Positions 19,578 to 28,471 are shown, counted from the stretch's first letter. The stretch is DNA of 64,000 nucleotides from Silicimonas sp963779765 (GCA_963779765.1 CAVZZP010000004.1:496001-560000); one strand, 5' to 3'. Translations and numbers: made by a program. Notes: generated by a model not told the origin, from the letters alone.

Positions 19578-19578
19578 G

Positions 19579-20050
19579 TCAGCGGTCCTTTATCTCGAGT
19601 GTGCGGGCGTATTCCTGCATCAGGCTGTCGCGCGTCTCGGGCGGCGGGAACTGCGCAAAGCTGTGGGCCACGGGCAACGTCGCCCAAGGCTGCTTCTCGG
19701 AGACCCACGACTCGGCAAGCGGCGTAAACCACGACGGATCGTCGAACATGACCGCCCGGATGTTCACGATCGGCCTTTCGGGTCCGAACGTCGAGAACAC
19801 CCAACTCATGCAGTCAGGGCAGTGCATGTGATGGACGGAGGGACCTTTCAGGCCCCCGACGACCGGGTCGCCTGCAATCACCTGGAAGCCTGCGAGCGGC
19901 ACCATGGCGGTCGTCGAGAAGGCGCTTCCCGACATGCGCTGGCATCCTGTGCAGTGACAGACGGAGGCCATGACCGGCGCCAACGAGAATCTGGAACCGA
20001 AGGTGCCCGCAGCGGCACCCGCCCTCGGCTGGCAGTGTGAGTGTCGGCAT
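19579..20050 (-). CDS. GFA-family (glutathione-dependent formaldehyde-activating-like) protein, +1 frameshift
   Basis: A small Zn-binding CENP-V/GFA fold protein of about 156 residues. The N-terminus has EGGCRCGHLRFQI. The frame then shifts near 19990 and continues ASVCHCTGCQRMSGSAFSTT and HHMHCPDCMSWVFS with the remaining cysteine pairs. Removing one C (attCtcgttg) rejoins FQI to SLAPVMASVCHC. The start ATG at 20050 has GAGG upstream. It sits 1 bp before preA and 5 bp after preT, so it is co-transcribed; its part in pyrimidine use is unknown. Confidence 0.8.
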
Positions 20051-20055
20051 GTCGA

Positions 20056-21390
20056 TCACCTCGAGAGATCCGCATGAATATCCTCGGCCGCATCGCGGCC
20101 CTCTTTCACCGCAGTCACGGTCAGGTCGTCGCCTCCTCGCGCGCAGTCGCCGCCGGCCCAGACACCGGGGACCGAAGTGCGGCCCGGCCCCTGGACCGCG
20201 ATCTTCAGCCCCTCGAGGTCGAGGCCGCCGGGCACCCCGTCGAGATGCTGACCGATGGCCTTCAGAACCTGGTCGGCCTTCAGCGTGAAGGTTTCGTCGC
20301 TTAGACGCAGGCCGTCGGGACCGTCTTGCGTATAGGCGAATTCGACCCCTGCAACATGCGCGTCGCCAATCAGCCGCACCGGCGCTGCGCCAGCGATGAT
20401 GCGGACGCCTTTCGAGGCCGCGAGGTCCTGTTCGAACGACGATGCCGACATGGCCTCGCGTCCGCGGCGGTAGACAAGCGTGACGCTTTCAGCGCCAAGA
20501 AGCTTCGATTGGACCGCCGCGTCGACCGCCGTCATGCCCCCGCCGATCACCACGACGTCGCGGCCCACGGCCATGCGCGCCAGGTCAGGCGACTGGCGCA
20601 GCTCGCCGATAAAGTCGACGGCGTCGCGGACGTGCGCGTGTTCCTCGCCCTCGGTCCGCAGCGCGTTCACGCCCGCCAGCCCGACGCCAAGAAAGACGGC
20701 GTCGTATTCGCTGCGGAGGTCATCGAGCATAAGCTCGTGCCCCAGGCGCTGGCCGATACGCAGTTCGATCCCGCCGATCTGCATCAGCCACTCTACCTCG
20801 GCCTGCGCGAAGCCTTCGACCGTCTTGTAGCTGGCGATGCCGTATTCGTTCAGTCCGCCGGGCTTCTCCCTGGCGTCGAACATGACGACGTCGTGGCCGT
20901 GAAGGGCGAGACGATGCGCGCAGGCAAGGCCCGCAGGGCCGGCACCGACCACCGCCACGCGCCGACCGGTCGGCGCGGCACGGGTGAAGGGATGCACGCC
21001 CGCCGACATCAGCGTGTCGGTCGCATAGCGCTGAAGCCGTCCGATCTCGACCGGACGACCCTCGGCCGCCTCGCGAACGCAGGCCTCTTCGCACAACTGC
21101 TCGGTCGGGCAGACGCGGGCGCACATGCCGCCTAGGATGTTGGCATCGAATATCGTCTTCGCCGCCCCGCCCGGATTGTCGGCCTGGATCTGGCGGATGA
21201 ACAAAGGGATGTCGATCGACGTCGGGCAGGCCGTCACGCAGGGCGCGTCGAAGCAGAAATAGCAGCGGTCGGCCGCCACCATCGCCTCGTGGTCGTCGAG
21301 CGGCGGGTGAAGATCGCCGAAGTTGAGCGATAGCGCGTCCCGGTCCAGGCGGCCCGGAACCACTCCGGGTGTGCGTGGCGTGTTCGCCAT
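20056..21390 (-). CDS. preT: NAD(P)-dependent oxidoreductase PreT (dihydropyrimidine dehydrogenase electron-transfer subunit)
   Basis: A 444-residue flavoprotein related to the GltD small subunit. N-terminal Fe-S ligands are CYFCFDAPCVTACPTSIDIP near 43-62 and CARVCPTEQLCEEAC near 89-103. The FAD motif VAVVGAGPAGLACAH is near 144, the NAD motif VVVIGGGMTAVDAA near 274 and GVWAGGDC near 410. It passes electrons from NADH to PreA. The start ATG at 21390 has GGGAGA upstream; a longer frame begins in the accB promoter region and is rejected. A RutR-like half-conserved palindrome lies 50 bp upstream. Confidence 0.95.
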   Translation of the reverse strand: MANTPRTPGVVPGRLDRDALSLNFGDLHPPLDDHEAMVAADRCYFCFDAPCVTACPTSIDIPLFIRQIQADNPGGAAKTIFDANILGGMCARVCPTEQLCEEACVREAAEGRPVEIGRLQRYATDTLMSAGVHPFTRAAPTGRRVAVVGAGPAGLACAHRLALHGHDVVMFDAREKPGGLNEYGIASYKTVEGFAQAEVEWLMQIGGIELRIGQRLGHELMLDDLRSEYDAVFLGVGLAGVNALRTEGEEHAHVRDAVDFIGELRQSPDLARMAVGRDVVVIGGGMTAVDAAVQSKLLGAESVTLVYRRGREAMSASSFEQDLAASKGVRIIAGAAPVRLIGDAHVAGVEFAYTQDGPDGLRLSDETFTLKADQVLKAIGQHLDGVPGGLDLEGLKIAVQGPGRTSVPGVWAGGDCARGGDDLTVTAVKEGRDAAEDIHADLSR

Positions 21391-21439
21391 GAAGGTCTCC
21401 CTGTCTGTCCTTGACCGAAAGACTGCCACAGGCCGAAAT

Positions 21440-21455
21440 TTTATCAACTGGTAAA
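21440..21455. promoter_or_regulatory. Degenerate RutR-like operator upstream of preT
   Basis: TTTATCA-AC-TGGTAAA is a 16-bp near-palindrome with the same architecture as the RutR box (TTGACCAnnTGGTCAA) but C/G to A/T changes in both arms. It is 50 bp upstream of preT, in the preT/accB divergent region. Confidence 0.5.
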
Positions 21456-21555
21456 TTTTCCAGGCCTTTCGAGCGAGGCGCTTTTCCTCGGCCCGCCCGT
21501 TCCGTATAAGTGCCCGCACAAGAACCATGCAGAACCGGGCAGCCGAGGGGCAAGA

Positions 21556-22056
21556 ATGACCAAGCGACCGCACGACGACGACGTCGAGTTCATCAAGGCT
21601 TTGGCGGAACTTCTGAGCGAGAACGATCTCTCGGAATTGCAGGTCAAGCGCGACTATCCCGACGAGGGCAGCCTCAACGTCCGCGTCAGCCGCATCGTGG
21701 CTCCCACCCCCGTGCAGCAGGTCATCCAGGCGCCGCAGCACTCGATGCCCCAGCCACCCGCGACCCCTGCGACACCCGCCACGCCGCAGACCCTCTCGAC
21801 CGACGACGATCCTGCGAACCTGCCGGGCGTGGTCACGTCGCCGATGGTGGGCACCGCATACCTTTCACCCGAGCCGGGGGCCGCCGCCTTCATCAAGGTG
21901 GGCGACCAGGTCAGCGAGGGCCAGACACTTTGCATCGTCGAGGCGATGAAGACCATGAACCAGATCCCGGCACCCCGCTCGGGCACCGTGAAGCGCATCC
22001 TGATCGAAGACGGCGCTCCCGTCGAATTCGGCGCCCCCCTGATGGTCGTGGCGTAG
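21556..22056 (+). CDS. accB: Acetyl-CoA carboxylase biotin carboxyl carrier protein
   Basis: A 166-residue BCCP. The N-terminal dimer/helix part (DVEFIKALAELLSENDLSEL) is followed by a Pro/Thr-rich linker at about 50-85. The biotinyl domain at 88-166 carries the biotinylated lysine in VEAMKTMNQIPAP. It carries CO2 between AccC and the carboxyltransferase for fatty acid synthesis. accC follows after 4 bp. Confidence 0.97.
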   Translation: MTKRPHDDDVEFIKALAELLSENDLSELQVKRDYPDEGSLNVRVSRIVAPTPVQQVIQAPQHSMPQPPATPATPATPQTLSTDDDPANLPGVVTSPMVGTAYLSPEPGAAAFIKVGDQVSEGQTLCIVEAMKTMNQIPAPRSGTVKRILIEDGAPVEFGAPLMVVA

Positions 22057-22060
22057 GCGC

Positions 22061-23407
22061 ATGTTCGACAAGATCCTGATCGCCAACCGCGGAGAAATCG
22101 CGCTCCGCGTCATCCGTGCCTGCCGCGAGATGGGCATCAAGTCGGTCGCGGTCCATTCGACGGCCGATGTCGACGCCATGCATGTCCGCATGGCGGACGA
22201 GAGCGTCTGCATCGGTCCGCCGCCGGGCAACCAGTCCTACCTGTCGATCCCCGCCATCATCTCGGCCTGCGAGATCACCGGCGCGCAGGCGATCCACCCT
22301 GGCTACGGCTTCCTGTCCGAAAACGCGAACTTCGTGCAGATCGTCGAGGATCACGAGCTGACCTTCATCGGCCCGTCTGCGGCGCACATTCGCATCATGG
22401 GCGACAAGATCACGGCGAAAGAGACGGCCAAGAAGCTGGGCATCCCGGTCGTTCCGGGCTCCGAGGGCGGCGTGCCGGACCTCGATGCGGCCAAGCGCAT
22501 CGGCGAGGAATTCGGCTATCCCGTCATCGTCAAGGCCACCGCCGGCGGCGGCGGACGCGGCATGAAGCTGGCCAAGTCGGCGGCCGAGATGGAAAACGCC
22601 TTTCGCACCGCGCGGTCCGAGGCAAAGGCCGCCTTCGGCAACGACGAGGTCTACATCGAGAAGTACCTCCAGAAGCCGCGGCACATCGAAATCCAGGTCT
22701 TCGGCGACGGCAAGGGCCGCGCGGTCCATCTGGGTGAACGAGACTGCTCGCTTCAGCGTCGGCACCAGAAGGTTTTCGAAGAGGCTCCCGGACCCTCCAT
22801 TTCGCCCGAAGAGCGCGCGCGGATCGGCAAGATCTGCGCCGACGCCGTGGGCGACCTGGGCTATTCCGGCGCGGGCACCATCGAGTTTCTCTACGAGGAC
22901 GGCGAGTTCTACTTCATCGAGATGAACACCCGCCTTCAGGTCGAGCATCCGGTGACCGAGGCGATCTTCGGCGTCGATCTCGTGCGCGAACAGATCCGCG
23001 TGGCCGAGGGTCTGCCGATGTCCTTTACGCAGGACGACCTGACGATCAACGGCCACGCCATCGAGATCCGGCTGAACGCCGAGAAGCTGCCCAACTTCTC
23101 GCCCTCGCCGGGACGGATCACGCAGTACCATGCGCCGGGGGGGCTGGGCGTCCGGATCGATTCCGCGCTCTACGACGGCTATTCGATCCCGCCCTACTAT
23201 GACTCGCTGATCGGCAAGCTGATCGTCCACGGGCGCGACCGGCCCGAGGCGCTGGCGCGGCTGTCGCGGGCCCTGTCCGAGCTCATCATCGACGGCATCG
23301 ACACGACCATCCCCCTGTTCGCGGCACTTCTCGAGGAGCCGGACATCCAACAGGGCAACTACAACATCCACTGGCTGGAAAAATGGCTCGCCGCCAACGT
23401 CGAGTGA
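22061..23407 (+). CDS. accC: Acetyl-CoA carboxylase, biotin carboxylase subunit
   Basis: 448 residues, the family length. ATP-grasp biotin carboxylase: KILIANRGEIALRVIRACRE at the N-terminus, the ATP loop KATAGGGGRGMK near 160, HIEIQVFGDGKG near 209 and FIEMNTRLQVEHPVTE near 285. It carboxylates the biotin on AccB using bicarbonate and ATP. It forms an operon with accB (4-bp gap) and with aat, which starts 8 bp after its stop. Confidence 0.98.
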   Translation: MFDKILIANRGEIALRVIRACREMGIKSVAVHSTADVDAMHVRMADESVCIGPPPGNQSYLSIPAIISACEITGAQAIHPGYGFLSENANFVQIVEDHELTFIGPSAAHIRIMGDKITAKETAKKLGIPVVPGSEGGVPDLDAAKRIGEEFGYPVIVKATAGGGGRGMKLAKSAAEMENAFRTARSEAKAAFGNDEVYIEKYLQKPRHIEIQVFGDGKGRAVHLGERDCSLQRRHQKVFEEAPGPSISPEERARIGKICADAVGDLGYSGAGTIEFLYEDGEFYFIEMNTRLQVEHPVTEAIFGVDLVREQIRVAEGLPMSFTQDDLTINGHAIEIRLNAEKLPNFSPSPGRITQYHAPGGLGVRIDSALYDGYSIPPYYDSLIGKLIVHGRDRPEALARLSRALSELIIDGIDTTIPLFAALLEEPDIQQGNYNIHWLEKWLAANVE

Positions 23408-23414
23408 GGCGGGG

Positions 23415-24059
23415 GTGTCCGACCGCCGCCTGACGCCCGAGCTTCTGCTCGGCGCCTATGCGGCCGGAGTCTTTCCGATGGCCGAGACGCGCGATGCCTC
23501 GGACCTCTACTGGGTCGATCCCGAGCGGCGCGGCATTCTTCCCCTCGACGGCTTCCGGATGTCGCGGTCGCTGGCGCGGCGAATGCGCTCGGGACGCTAC
23601 CACGCCACGCTCGACGTGTCCTTCTCGCAGGTGCTGGACGGCTGCGCCGACCGCGACGAGACCTGGATCAACACGACGATCCGCGACCTGATGCTGGACC
23701 TGCACGCCCTGGGGCCTGCGCATTCCTTCGAGGTATGGGAGGGCGAACGCCTTGCGGGTGGCATGTACGGCATCGCACTTGGCGGTGCGTTCTTCGGCGA
23801 AAGCATGTTCTCGCGCGTCACGGACGGCTCGAAGATGGTGCTGGCGGCGGCGCTCGATCACCTGAGACGATGCGGCTTCACCTTGTTCGACACGCAGTTC
23901 CTGACGCCGCACCTTGCGTCACTGGGCGGTGTCGAGATCACGCGCGCCGCTTATCGGGCCGGCCTCGCCCGCGCGCTGACGTATCGCGCCGACATCGATG
24001 CAATCGCGATGGACGGCGACCTTCAGGCCGTCGTGCAGCGGATGACCCACACGTCGTAG
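23415..24059 (+). CDS. aat: Leucyl/phenylalanyl-tRNA--protein transferase
   Basis: A 214-residue N-end-rule enzyme that adds Leu or Phe to N-terminal Arg/Lys of proteins, marking them for ClpAP. It has a GTG start behind a G-rich stretch. Signatures are LTPELLLGAYAAGVFPMAE, WVDPERRGILPLD, WINTTIRDLM and FEVWEGERLAGGMYGIALGG through FDTQFLTPHLASLGG. The last 37 bp overlap the convergent DUF2155 gene. Confidence 0.96.
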   Translation: MSDRRLTPELLLGAYAAGVFPMAETRDASDLYWVDPERRGILPLDGFRMSRSLARRMRSGRYHATLDVSFSQVLDGCADRDETWINTTIRDLMLDLHALGPAHSFEVWEGERLAGGMYGIALGGAFFGESMFSRVTDGSKMVLAAALDHLRRCGFTLFDTQFLTPHLASLGGVEITRAAYRAGLARALTYRADIDAIAMDGDLQAVVQRMTHTS

Positions 24060-24553
24060 CGCGGATGGTCGAGCGCGTTCAGCGCCGGGCTCGACGCGAT
24101 CATCCAGCCCTGGAACAGGACCGTCCCACGCGACGGATCCTCGACCTTGACCCAGGCATAGCCTTCGCCCGCCGGGTTGTCCTCGGGATAGCGGCAGTCG
24201 CCGACGGTCACGGCGATGCGGCCGACCTGCGCCGTCTCGCCGATCTTCATCTCGAGGTCCGTGACCTCTCCCGACACCTTGTCGAGCCCCTTGAGCAGGG
24301 CACCCGGCGCGGATCTGGCCTGGATGGTGTTCGCCTGCACGTCCGGCACCGCGACTGACGAGCCGTCGATCGGCGAAGTTATCACCGCCTCGGAACCATC
24401 CTCGCGTTCGACGATCTGACCCTGCGACGACCCTTCCGGCAAGAGGATGATCTGCGGCTGGTCGACGCCGTCGTCGAGGGGGACCGCTTCGATGGCGTCC
24501 TGCGCCGTGGCCGTTCCGGAAAGGAGCGCCAGGAGTGCCAACGCCCGCATCAT
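24023..24553 (-). CDS. DUF2155 domain-containing secreted protein
   Basis: A 176-residue protein with a signal peptide (MMRALALLALLSGTATAQ). The C-terminal DUF2155 domain begins near 85 and includes VTVGDCRYPEDNPAGEGYAW and LFQGWMIASSPALNALDHPRYDVWV. The family is periplasmic and uncharacterised, and in this order sits next to mlaD and the NDUFA12 gene in many Rhodobacteraceae. Its start overlaps the mlaD-like stop by 4 bp. Its 3' end overlaps aat by 37 bp on the opposite strand. Confidence 0.9.
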   Translation of the reverse strand: MMRALALLALLSGTATAQDAIEAVPLDDGVDQPQIILLPEGSSQGQIVEREDGSEAVITSPIDGSSVAVPDVQANTIQARSAPGALLKGLDKVSGEVTDLEMKIGETAQVGRIAVTVGDCRYPEDNPAGEGYAWVKVEDPSRGTVLFQGWMIASSPALNALDHPRYDVWVIRCTTA

Positions 24554-25011
24554 TCCGCCGCCGCCTCGTCGCCGCCGCCCACGAACTTGAGGAGGAGTTC
24601 GACCACCGAGACCGAGCTTTGCGTGTCCTCGATCTCGGACCCCGGATCGAGGTTCACGGGCGAACCGCCTGGCAGGATCTCGACGTAGGACCCACCGAGA
24701 AGACCTTCGGAGGCGATGATGACCGCCGTATCCTCGGGCAGCAGAAGTTCGTCCTCGACCGCGATGACCGTTTCGGCTCGGAATGTCTGGGGATCGAGGC
24801 GCATGTTGGCCACGCTGCCGACCTTGACGCCCGCAAGACGCACGTCGGTGCCGACCGAGACGCCTTCGGCCGTGCGGAACGAGGCGGTGTAGGTGGCGCG
24901 GTCGCCGGTTCCCAGGCCGATCCCGCCGACCTGTCCCATATAGATCAGGAACCCCGCAGCGAGAGCCAGGACGCCCGCGCCGGTCAGGACTTCGGTCACG
25001 TTCTCGGACAT
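24550..25011 (-). CDS. mlaD: MlaD-like MCE-domain lipid transport protein
   Basis: 153 residues with an N-terminal anchor helix (GAGVLALAAGFLIYMGQVGG) and one MCE domain (YTASFRTAEGVSVGTDVRLA through SEGLLGGSYVEILPGG). MlaD hexamers carry phospholipids across the periplasm to keep outer-membrane asymmetry. The other Mla genes are not in the window. Start ATG at 25011, 4 bp after the NDUFA12 stop. Confidence 0.9.
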   Translation of the reverse strand: MSENVTEVLTGAGVLALAAGFLIYMGQVGGIGLGTGDRATYTASFRTAEGVSVGTDVRLAGVKVGSVANMRLDPQTFRAETVIAVEDELLLPEDTAVIIASEGLLGGSYVEILPGGSPVNLDPGSEIEDTQSSVSVVELLLKFVGGGDEAAAE

Positions 25012-25015
25012 GGTC

Positions 25016-25396
25016 TTACTCCGGCACCCAGGCTTCGTAGTCGGTGCGCTCGACTGGCTGCGGATTGCGGATCGACCCCGGGGGGGCATAGGCCGCGGGC
25101 GTACCCGTCAGGTTCTCCTGGTGCGGCTTCTCCCACGCCTTGCGTGGCAGGGGCGCTTTCGTCGGCGGCTCGTCCCAGGTGTGATGCAGCCAGCCGTGCC
25201 ATTCGGGATCGACGCGGCTCGCCTCGGCCTCGCCGTTGAAGATGACCCACCGACGCCCGTTCTCGGACTGATAGAAGATGTTGCCCTGATTGTCCTCGCC
25301 CACCTTCTGGCCCTTCCGCCAGGTGTGAAACTGGGTCCCGAGCGTCTGGCTGTTCCACCATGTCACCGAGCGGAGAAGCGTGTTGAGAATGCCCAT
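25016..25396 (-). CDS. NADH:ubiquinone oxidoreductase NDUFA12 family protein
   Basis: A 126-residue homologue of the mitochondrial complex I accessory subunit NDUFA12 (B17.2). Family hallmarks are TWWNSQTLGTQFHTWRKGQK, RRWVIFNGEAEASRVDPEWH and GWLHHTWDEPPT. It supports complex I assembly at the cytoplasmic membrane and is typical of alphaproteobacteria. It is the first gene of the run with mlaD and DUF2155. Confidence 0.95.
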   Translation of the reverse strand: MGILNTLLRSVTWWNSQTLGTQFHTWRKGQKVGEDNQGNIFYQSENGRRWVIFNGEAEASRVDPEWHGWLHHTWDEPPTKAPLPRKAWEKPHQENLTGTPAAYAPPGSIRNPQPVERTDYEAWVPE

Positions 25397-25531
25397 CTGG
25401 ACCCTTCCTGCCTGACTTGGCCCGGGTATGCCGCAAGGGCGCTGCAAGGTCCAGAGAAACAAGGGGCAAAGACCCTCCTCGCGCGGCGGCATGCCGGTCG
25501 CGGCTATGCGTATTCGAGGAAGATGAAAGGT

Positions 25532-25915
25532 TCAGCGCGGGAGACGCGCCGTCACCTCGATCTCGATCTTCATCTCGGAATTCTGGAGGCCGGCCGAAAG
25601 CATGGTGGCGGCTGGACGCGCGGTGGCGAAGGCCTCCGACGTGATGGGCCAGCAAAGCGGCCACTCTGCCGGATCGGGGACGATATAGGTCACGCGGACG
25701 ACGTGGTCGAGGCTGGTTCCCGCCTTTTCCAGTGCGTTTCTAATGGTTTGCAGTGCGTTCCTGCACTGATCCTCGATCCGCTCCGGCATGGTCATGCTGG
25801 CGTAGTCATATCCGGTCGTCCCTGCCACGAAGACGAAGCCGTCCGCGACAACGGCGCGGGAATAGCCGATCTGCGCCTCGAACGGCGAGCCGGTGGAGAT
25901 GTGCGTGACGGTCAT
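25532..25915 (-). CDS. RidA/YjgF/Rut-like family protein
   Basis: A 127-residue RidA-fold protein (GYSRAVVADGFVFVAGTTGY; DQCRNALQTIRNALEKAG; PAATMLSAGL). Family members hydrolyse enamine/imine intermediates from PLP enzymes, or, as RutC-like proteins, deaminate aminoacrylate. The conserved Arg that binds the carboxylate in RidA proper is usually in the xRxxxxV segment; here the C-terminal EIEVTARLPR lacks the canonical EIE(A/V)VA end. The substrate is undetermined. It lies 26 bp from clpX. Confidence 0.88.
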   Translation of the reverse strand: MTVTHISTGSPFEAQIGYSRAVVADGFVFVAGTTGYDYASMTMPERIEDQCRNALQTIRNALEKAGTSLDHVVRVTYIVPDPAEWPLCWPITSEAFATARPAATMLSAGLQNSEMKIEIEVTARLPR

Positions 25916-25941
25916 AACTCAGAACCGGCGCGGCGGGCTTG

Positions 25942-27201
25942 TCAGCCTGCGCTCGCCGGCTCCTTCTTCGTATCCGCGTGGATCATCAAAGGCTTGGCGT
26001 CCGACATGACTGCTTCTTCGTTGACCACGACCTCGGTCACGCTGTCCATGCCCGGAAGCTCGAACATCGTGTCGAGCAGGATCGCCTCCATGATCGACCT
26101 GAGGCCGCGCGCGCCGGTTTTCCGCTCGATGGCGCGCTTGGCGATGGCCTTGAGCGCGTCGTCGGTGAAGGTCAGCTGCGTGTCCTCAAGCTCGAACAGT
26201 CGCTGGTACTGCTTGACCAGCGCGTTCTTCGGCTCGGTAAGAATGGTCACGAGAGCGGGCTCGTCCAGATCCTCGAGCGTCGCGATGACCGGCAGACGGC
26301 CGACGAACTCGGGGATCAGGCCGAACTTGAGCAGGTCTTCCGGCTCAAGCTCCTTGAAATGTTGTCCGATCGACTTTTCTGCCGGGTCGCGAACGTCGGC
26401 GCCGAAGCCCATGGCGGACCCCTTGCCGCGCTGCGCGATGATCCTGTCCAGACCCGCGAAGGCGCCGCCGCAGATGAAGAGGATATTCGTCGTGTCGACC
26501 TGGAGGAATTCCTGCTGCGGATGCTTCCGTCCGCCTTGTGGCGGCACGGAGGCAACCGTGCCTTCCATGATCTTCAGAAGCGCTTGCTGAACGCCCTCGC
26601 CCGACACGTCGCGGGTGATGGACGGGTTGTCGGACTTGCGCGTGATCTTGTCGACCTCGTCGATGTAGACGATGCCGCGCTGCGCACGCTCGACGTTGTA
26701 TTCGGACGCCTGGAGCAGCTTTAGGATGATGTTCTCGACATCCTCGCCCACATATCCGGCCTCGGTCAGCGTCGTCGCGTCCGCCATCGTGAAGGGGACG
26801 TCGAGGATGCGGGCCAGCGTCTGTGCCAGAAGCGTCTTGCCACAGCCCGTGGGGCCGATCAGCAGGATATTCGACTTGGCGAGTTCGATTTCGCCCTTCC
26901 CGGCATGGTTCAGGCGCTTGTAGTGGTTGTGGACCGCAACCGAGAGGACGCGCTTCGCGTGCATCTGCCCAATGACATAGTCGTCGAGAACGTCGCAGAT
27001 CTCGCGCGGGGCGGGAACGCCGTCCGACGACTTCAGGCCGGAGGCTTTCGTCTCCTCGCGGATGATGTCCATGCAGAGTTCGACACACTCGTCGCAAATG
27101 AACACGGTCGGGCCGGCGATCAGCTTGCGGACTTCGTGCTGGCTCTTTCCGCAGAACGAGCAATACAGGGTGTTCTTGCTATCGCCTGACGTGTTCGCCA
27201 T
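25942..27201 (-). CDS. clpX: ATP-dependent Clp protease ATP-binding subunit ClpX
   Basis: 419 residues from the ATG at 27201, with GGGA upstream. The zinc-binding N-domain has C14, C17, C36 and C39. AAA+ motifs are GPTGCGKTLLAQ (Walker A), IVYIDEVDK (Walker B) and the substrate pore loop GYVGED. The IGF loop that docks ClpP reads LIPEFVGRLP and KFGLIPEF. It unfolds tagged substrates for ClpP, encoded 114 bp upstream. Confidence 0.98.
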   Translation of the reverse strand: MANTSGDSKNTLYCSFCGKSQHEVRKLIAGPTVFICDECVELCMDIIREETKASGLKSSDGVPAPREICDVLDDYVIGQMHAKRVLSVAVHNHYKRLNHAGKGEIELAKSNILLIGPTGCGKTLLAQTLARILDVPFTMADATTLTEAGYVGEDVENIILKLLQASEYNVERAQRGIVYIDEVDKITRKSDNPSITRDVSGEGVQQALLKIMEGTVASVPPQGGRKHPQQEFLQVDTTNILFICGGAFAGLDRIIAQRGKGSAMGFGADVRDPAEKSIGQHFKELEPEDLLKFGLIPEFVGRLPVIATLEDLDEPALVTILTEPKNALVKQYQRLFELEDTQLTFTDDALKAIAKRAIERKTGARGLRSIMEAILLDTMFELPGMDSVTEVVVNEEAVMSDAKPLMIHADTKKEPASAG

Positions 27202-27315
27202 TCCCAAACCTCTCGGCCTCGCGCCCCTGCCGGAAGGGCATTACCAGTCTTTCCAGAACCCTAAGCGACCACCCCGGGGGGCACAACGCCAAATTGCCGA
27301 CAGGCTTAAGCCCGA

Positions 27316-27945
27316 TCACGAAGCGTTGTCTTCGGGCTTTGCCCGCGTGGTGACGATCTCGTCGATGAGACCCCAATCCTTTGCATCGTCGGGTGTCATG
27401 AAGTTGTCCCGCTCGAGCGCCTTGTCGACCGCCTCAAGGCTTTGGCCGGTGTGGCGGACGTAGATGTCGTTCAGCCGCCGCTTCAGCTTTTCGGTGTATC
27501 GGGCGTGGATCATGATATCGGTCGCCTGGCCCTGATAGCCGCCGGACGGTTGGTGCACCATGATCGAGGAGTTCGGCAGGGAATAGCGCATCCCCTTTTC
27601 GCCCGCGGCCAGAAGCAGCGAGCCCATCGAAGCCGCCTGCCCCACGACCAGCGTCGAGATCTTCGGCCGGATGTACTGCATCGTGTCGTAGATCGACAGG
27701 CCCGAGGTCACCACGCCGCCGGGCGAGTTGATGTACATCGATATCTCTTTCGACGGGTTCTCGGCCTCGAGGTGAAGCAGCTGTGCGACGACAAGCTGGC
27801 TCATCCCGTCGTGGACCGGACCGTTGACGAAGACGATGCGCTCCTTCAGCAGCCGCGAGAAGATATCGTAGGCGCGTTCGCCCCGGCTGGTCTGCTCGAC
27901 CACCATCGGGACGAGATTCATGTAGGTTTCGATAGGATCTTGCAT
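27316..27945 (-). CDS. clpP: ATP-dependent Clp protease proteolytic subunit
   Basis: A 209-residue serine protease that forms the ClpXP/ClpAP chamber. The catalytic triad is visible: S106 in GQAASMGS, H131 in MVHQPSGG and D180 in LERDNFM. The N-terminal MNLVPMVVEQTSRGERAYDI is typical. The clpP-clpX order is conserved across proteobacteria. Confidence 0.98.
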   Translation of the reverse strand: MQDPIETYMNLVPMVVEQTSRGERAYDIFSRLLKERIVFVNGPVHDGMSQLVVAQLLHLEAENPSKEISMYINSPGGVVTSGLSIYDTMQYIRPKISTLVVGQAASMGSLLLAAGEKGMRYSLPNSSIMVHQPSGGYQGQATDIMIHARYTEKLKRRLNDIYVRHTGQSLEAVDKALERDNFMTPDDAKDWGLIDEIVTTRAKPEDNAS

Positions 27946-28073
27946 CTGCCTCGTCTGCCTCTTTCGCTCGCGTTCTTACGCCCTGGATCTTGCCAGAGTC
28001 TTAGTGTCGGCGGACGGGGCCTGCAAGGCACCCGACCTCCGAATGTTCAATCACTGAACAGCCTGACGGCCGG

Positions 28074-28277
28074 TCAGCCGCAACTCGTGCGAACGAGAAG
28101 GCCGGGATTCGAGCCATGCTCGCTCCAGGCGTCGAAGAGAGATTCGGCCAGGCGGTCCCTGTCGTCCCTATCTCCGCGCGATGCGTTGCGCGCGATCGGA
28201 TCAATGACGACGGGCCAGAAAAACCAGGCGGCCACGACCAACAACAACAACACCGGAACGATGGGCAGCAAGCTCAT
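28074..28277 (-). CDS. Small single-span membrane protein, probable GSR member
   Basis: 67 residues. A hydrophobic N-terminal helix (LLPIVPVLLLLVVAAWFFWP) is followed by a charged cytoplasmic tail (RGDRDDRDRLAESLFDAWSE). I recognise no family. A perfect EcfG promoter motif lies about 110 bp upstream on the same strand (28385-28409), so it is probably induced by general stress. Confidence 0.6.
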   Translation of the reverse strand: MSLLPIVPVLLLLVVAAWFFWPVVIDPIARNASRGDRDDRDRLAESLFDAWSEHGSNPGLLVRTSCG

Positions 28278-28384
28278 TTCGGTATCCCCACGGTTTTTTT
28301 AGTTTAGCAGTGCGACCGGGCAGATAGGCCGCAACTCCATGAATTCGTCGTGAAAAGTGGCGAAAAGATGACGATAGGCGGCCT

Positions 28385-28409
28385 AACGCAACGGAAGTCC
28401 GAAAGTTCC
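28385..28409 (-). promoter_or_regulatory. EcfG promoter (GGAAC-N16-CGTT) for the 67-residue membrane protein
   Basis: On the minus strand GGAAC (28409-28405), a 16-nt spacer and CGTT (28388-28385). It matches the consensus fully and implies a leader of about 100 nt. Confidence 0.65.
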
Positions 28410-28471
28410 CATACTGTTGCCCGAAAATTCCTCATTGCCGCGACGTGGGATCAAGGTCCATATCCCGGAGC

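Noticed and set aside
20056..21741. 561-residue start for preT
   Set aside because: The extra N-terminus overlaps the accB promoter region and lacks the Fe-S homology; the ATG at 21390 has GGGAGA.
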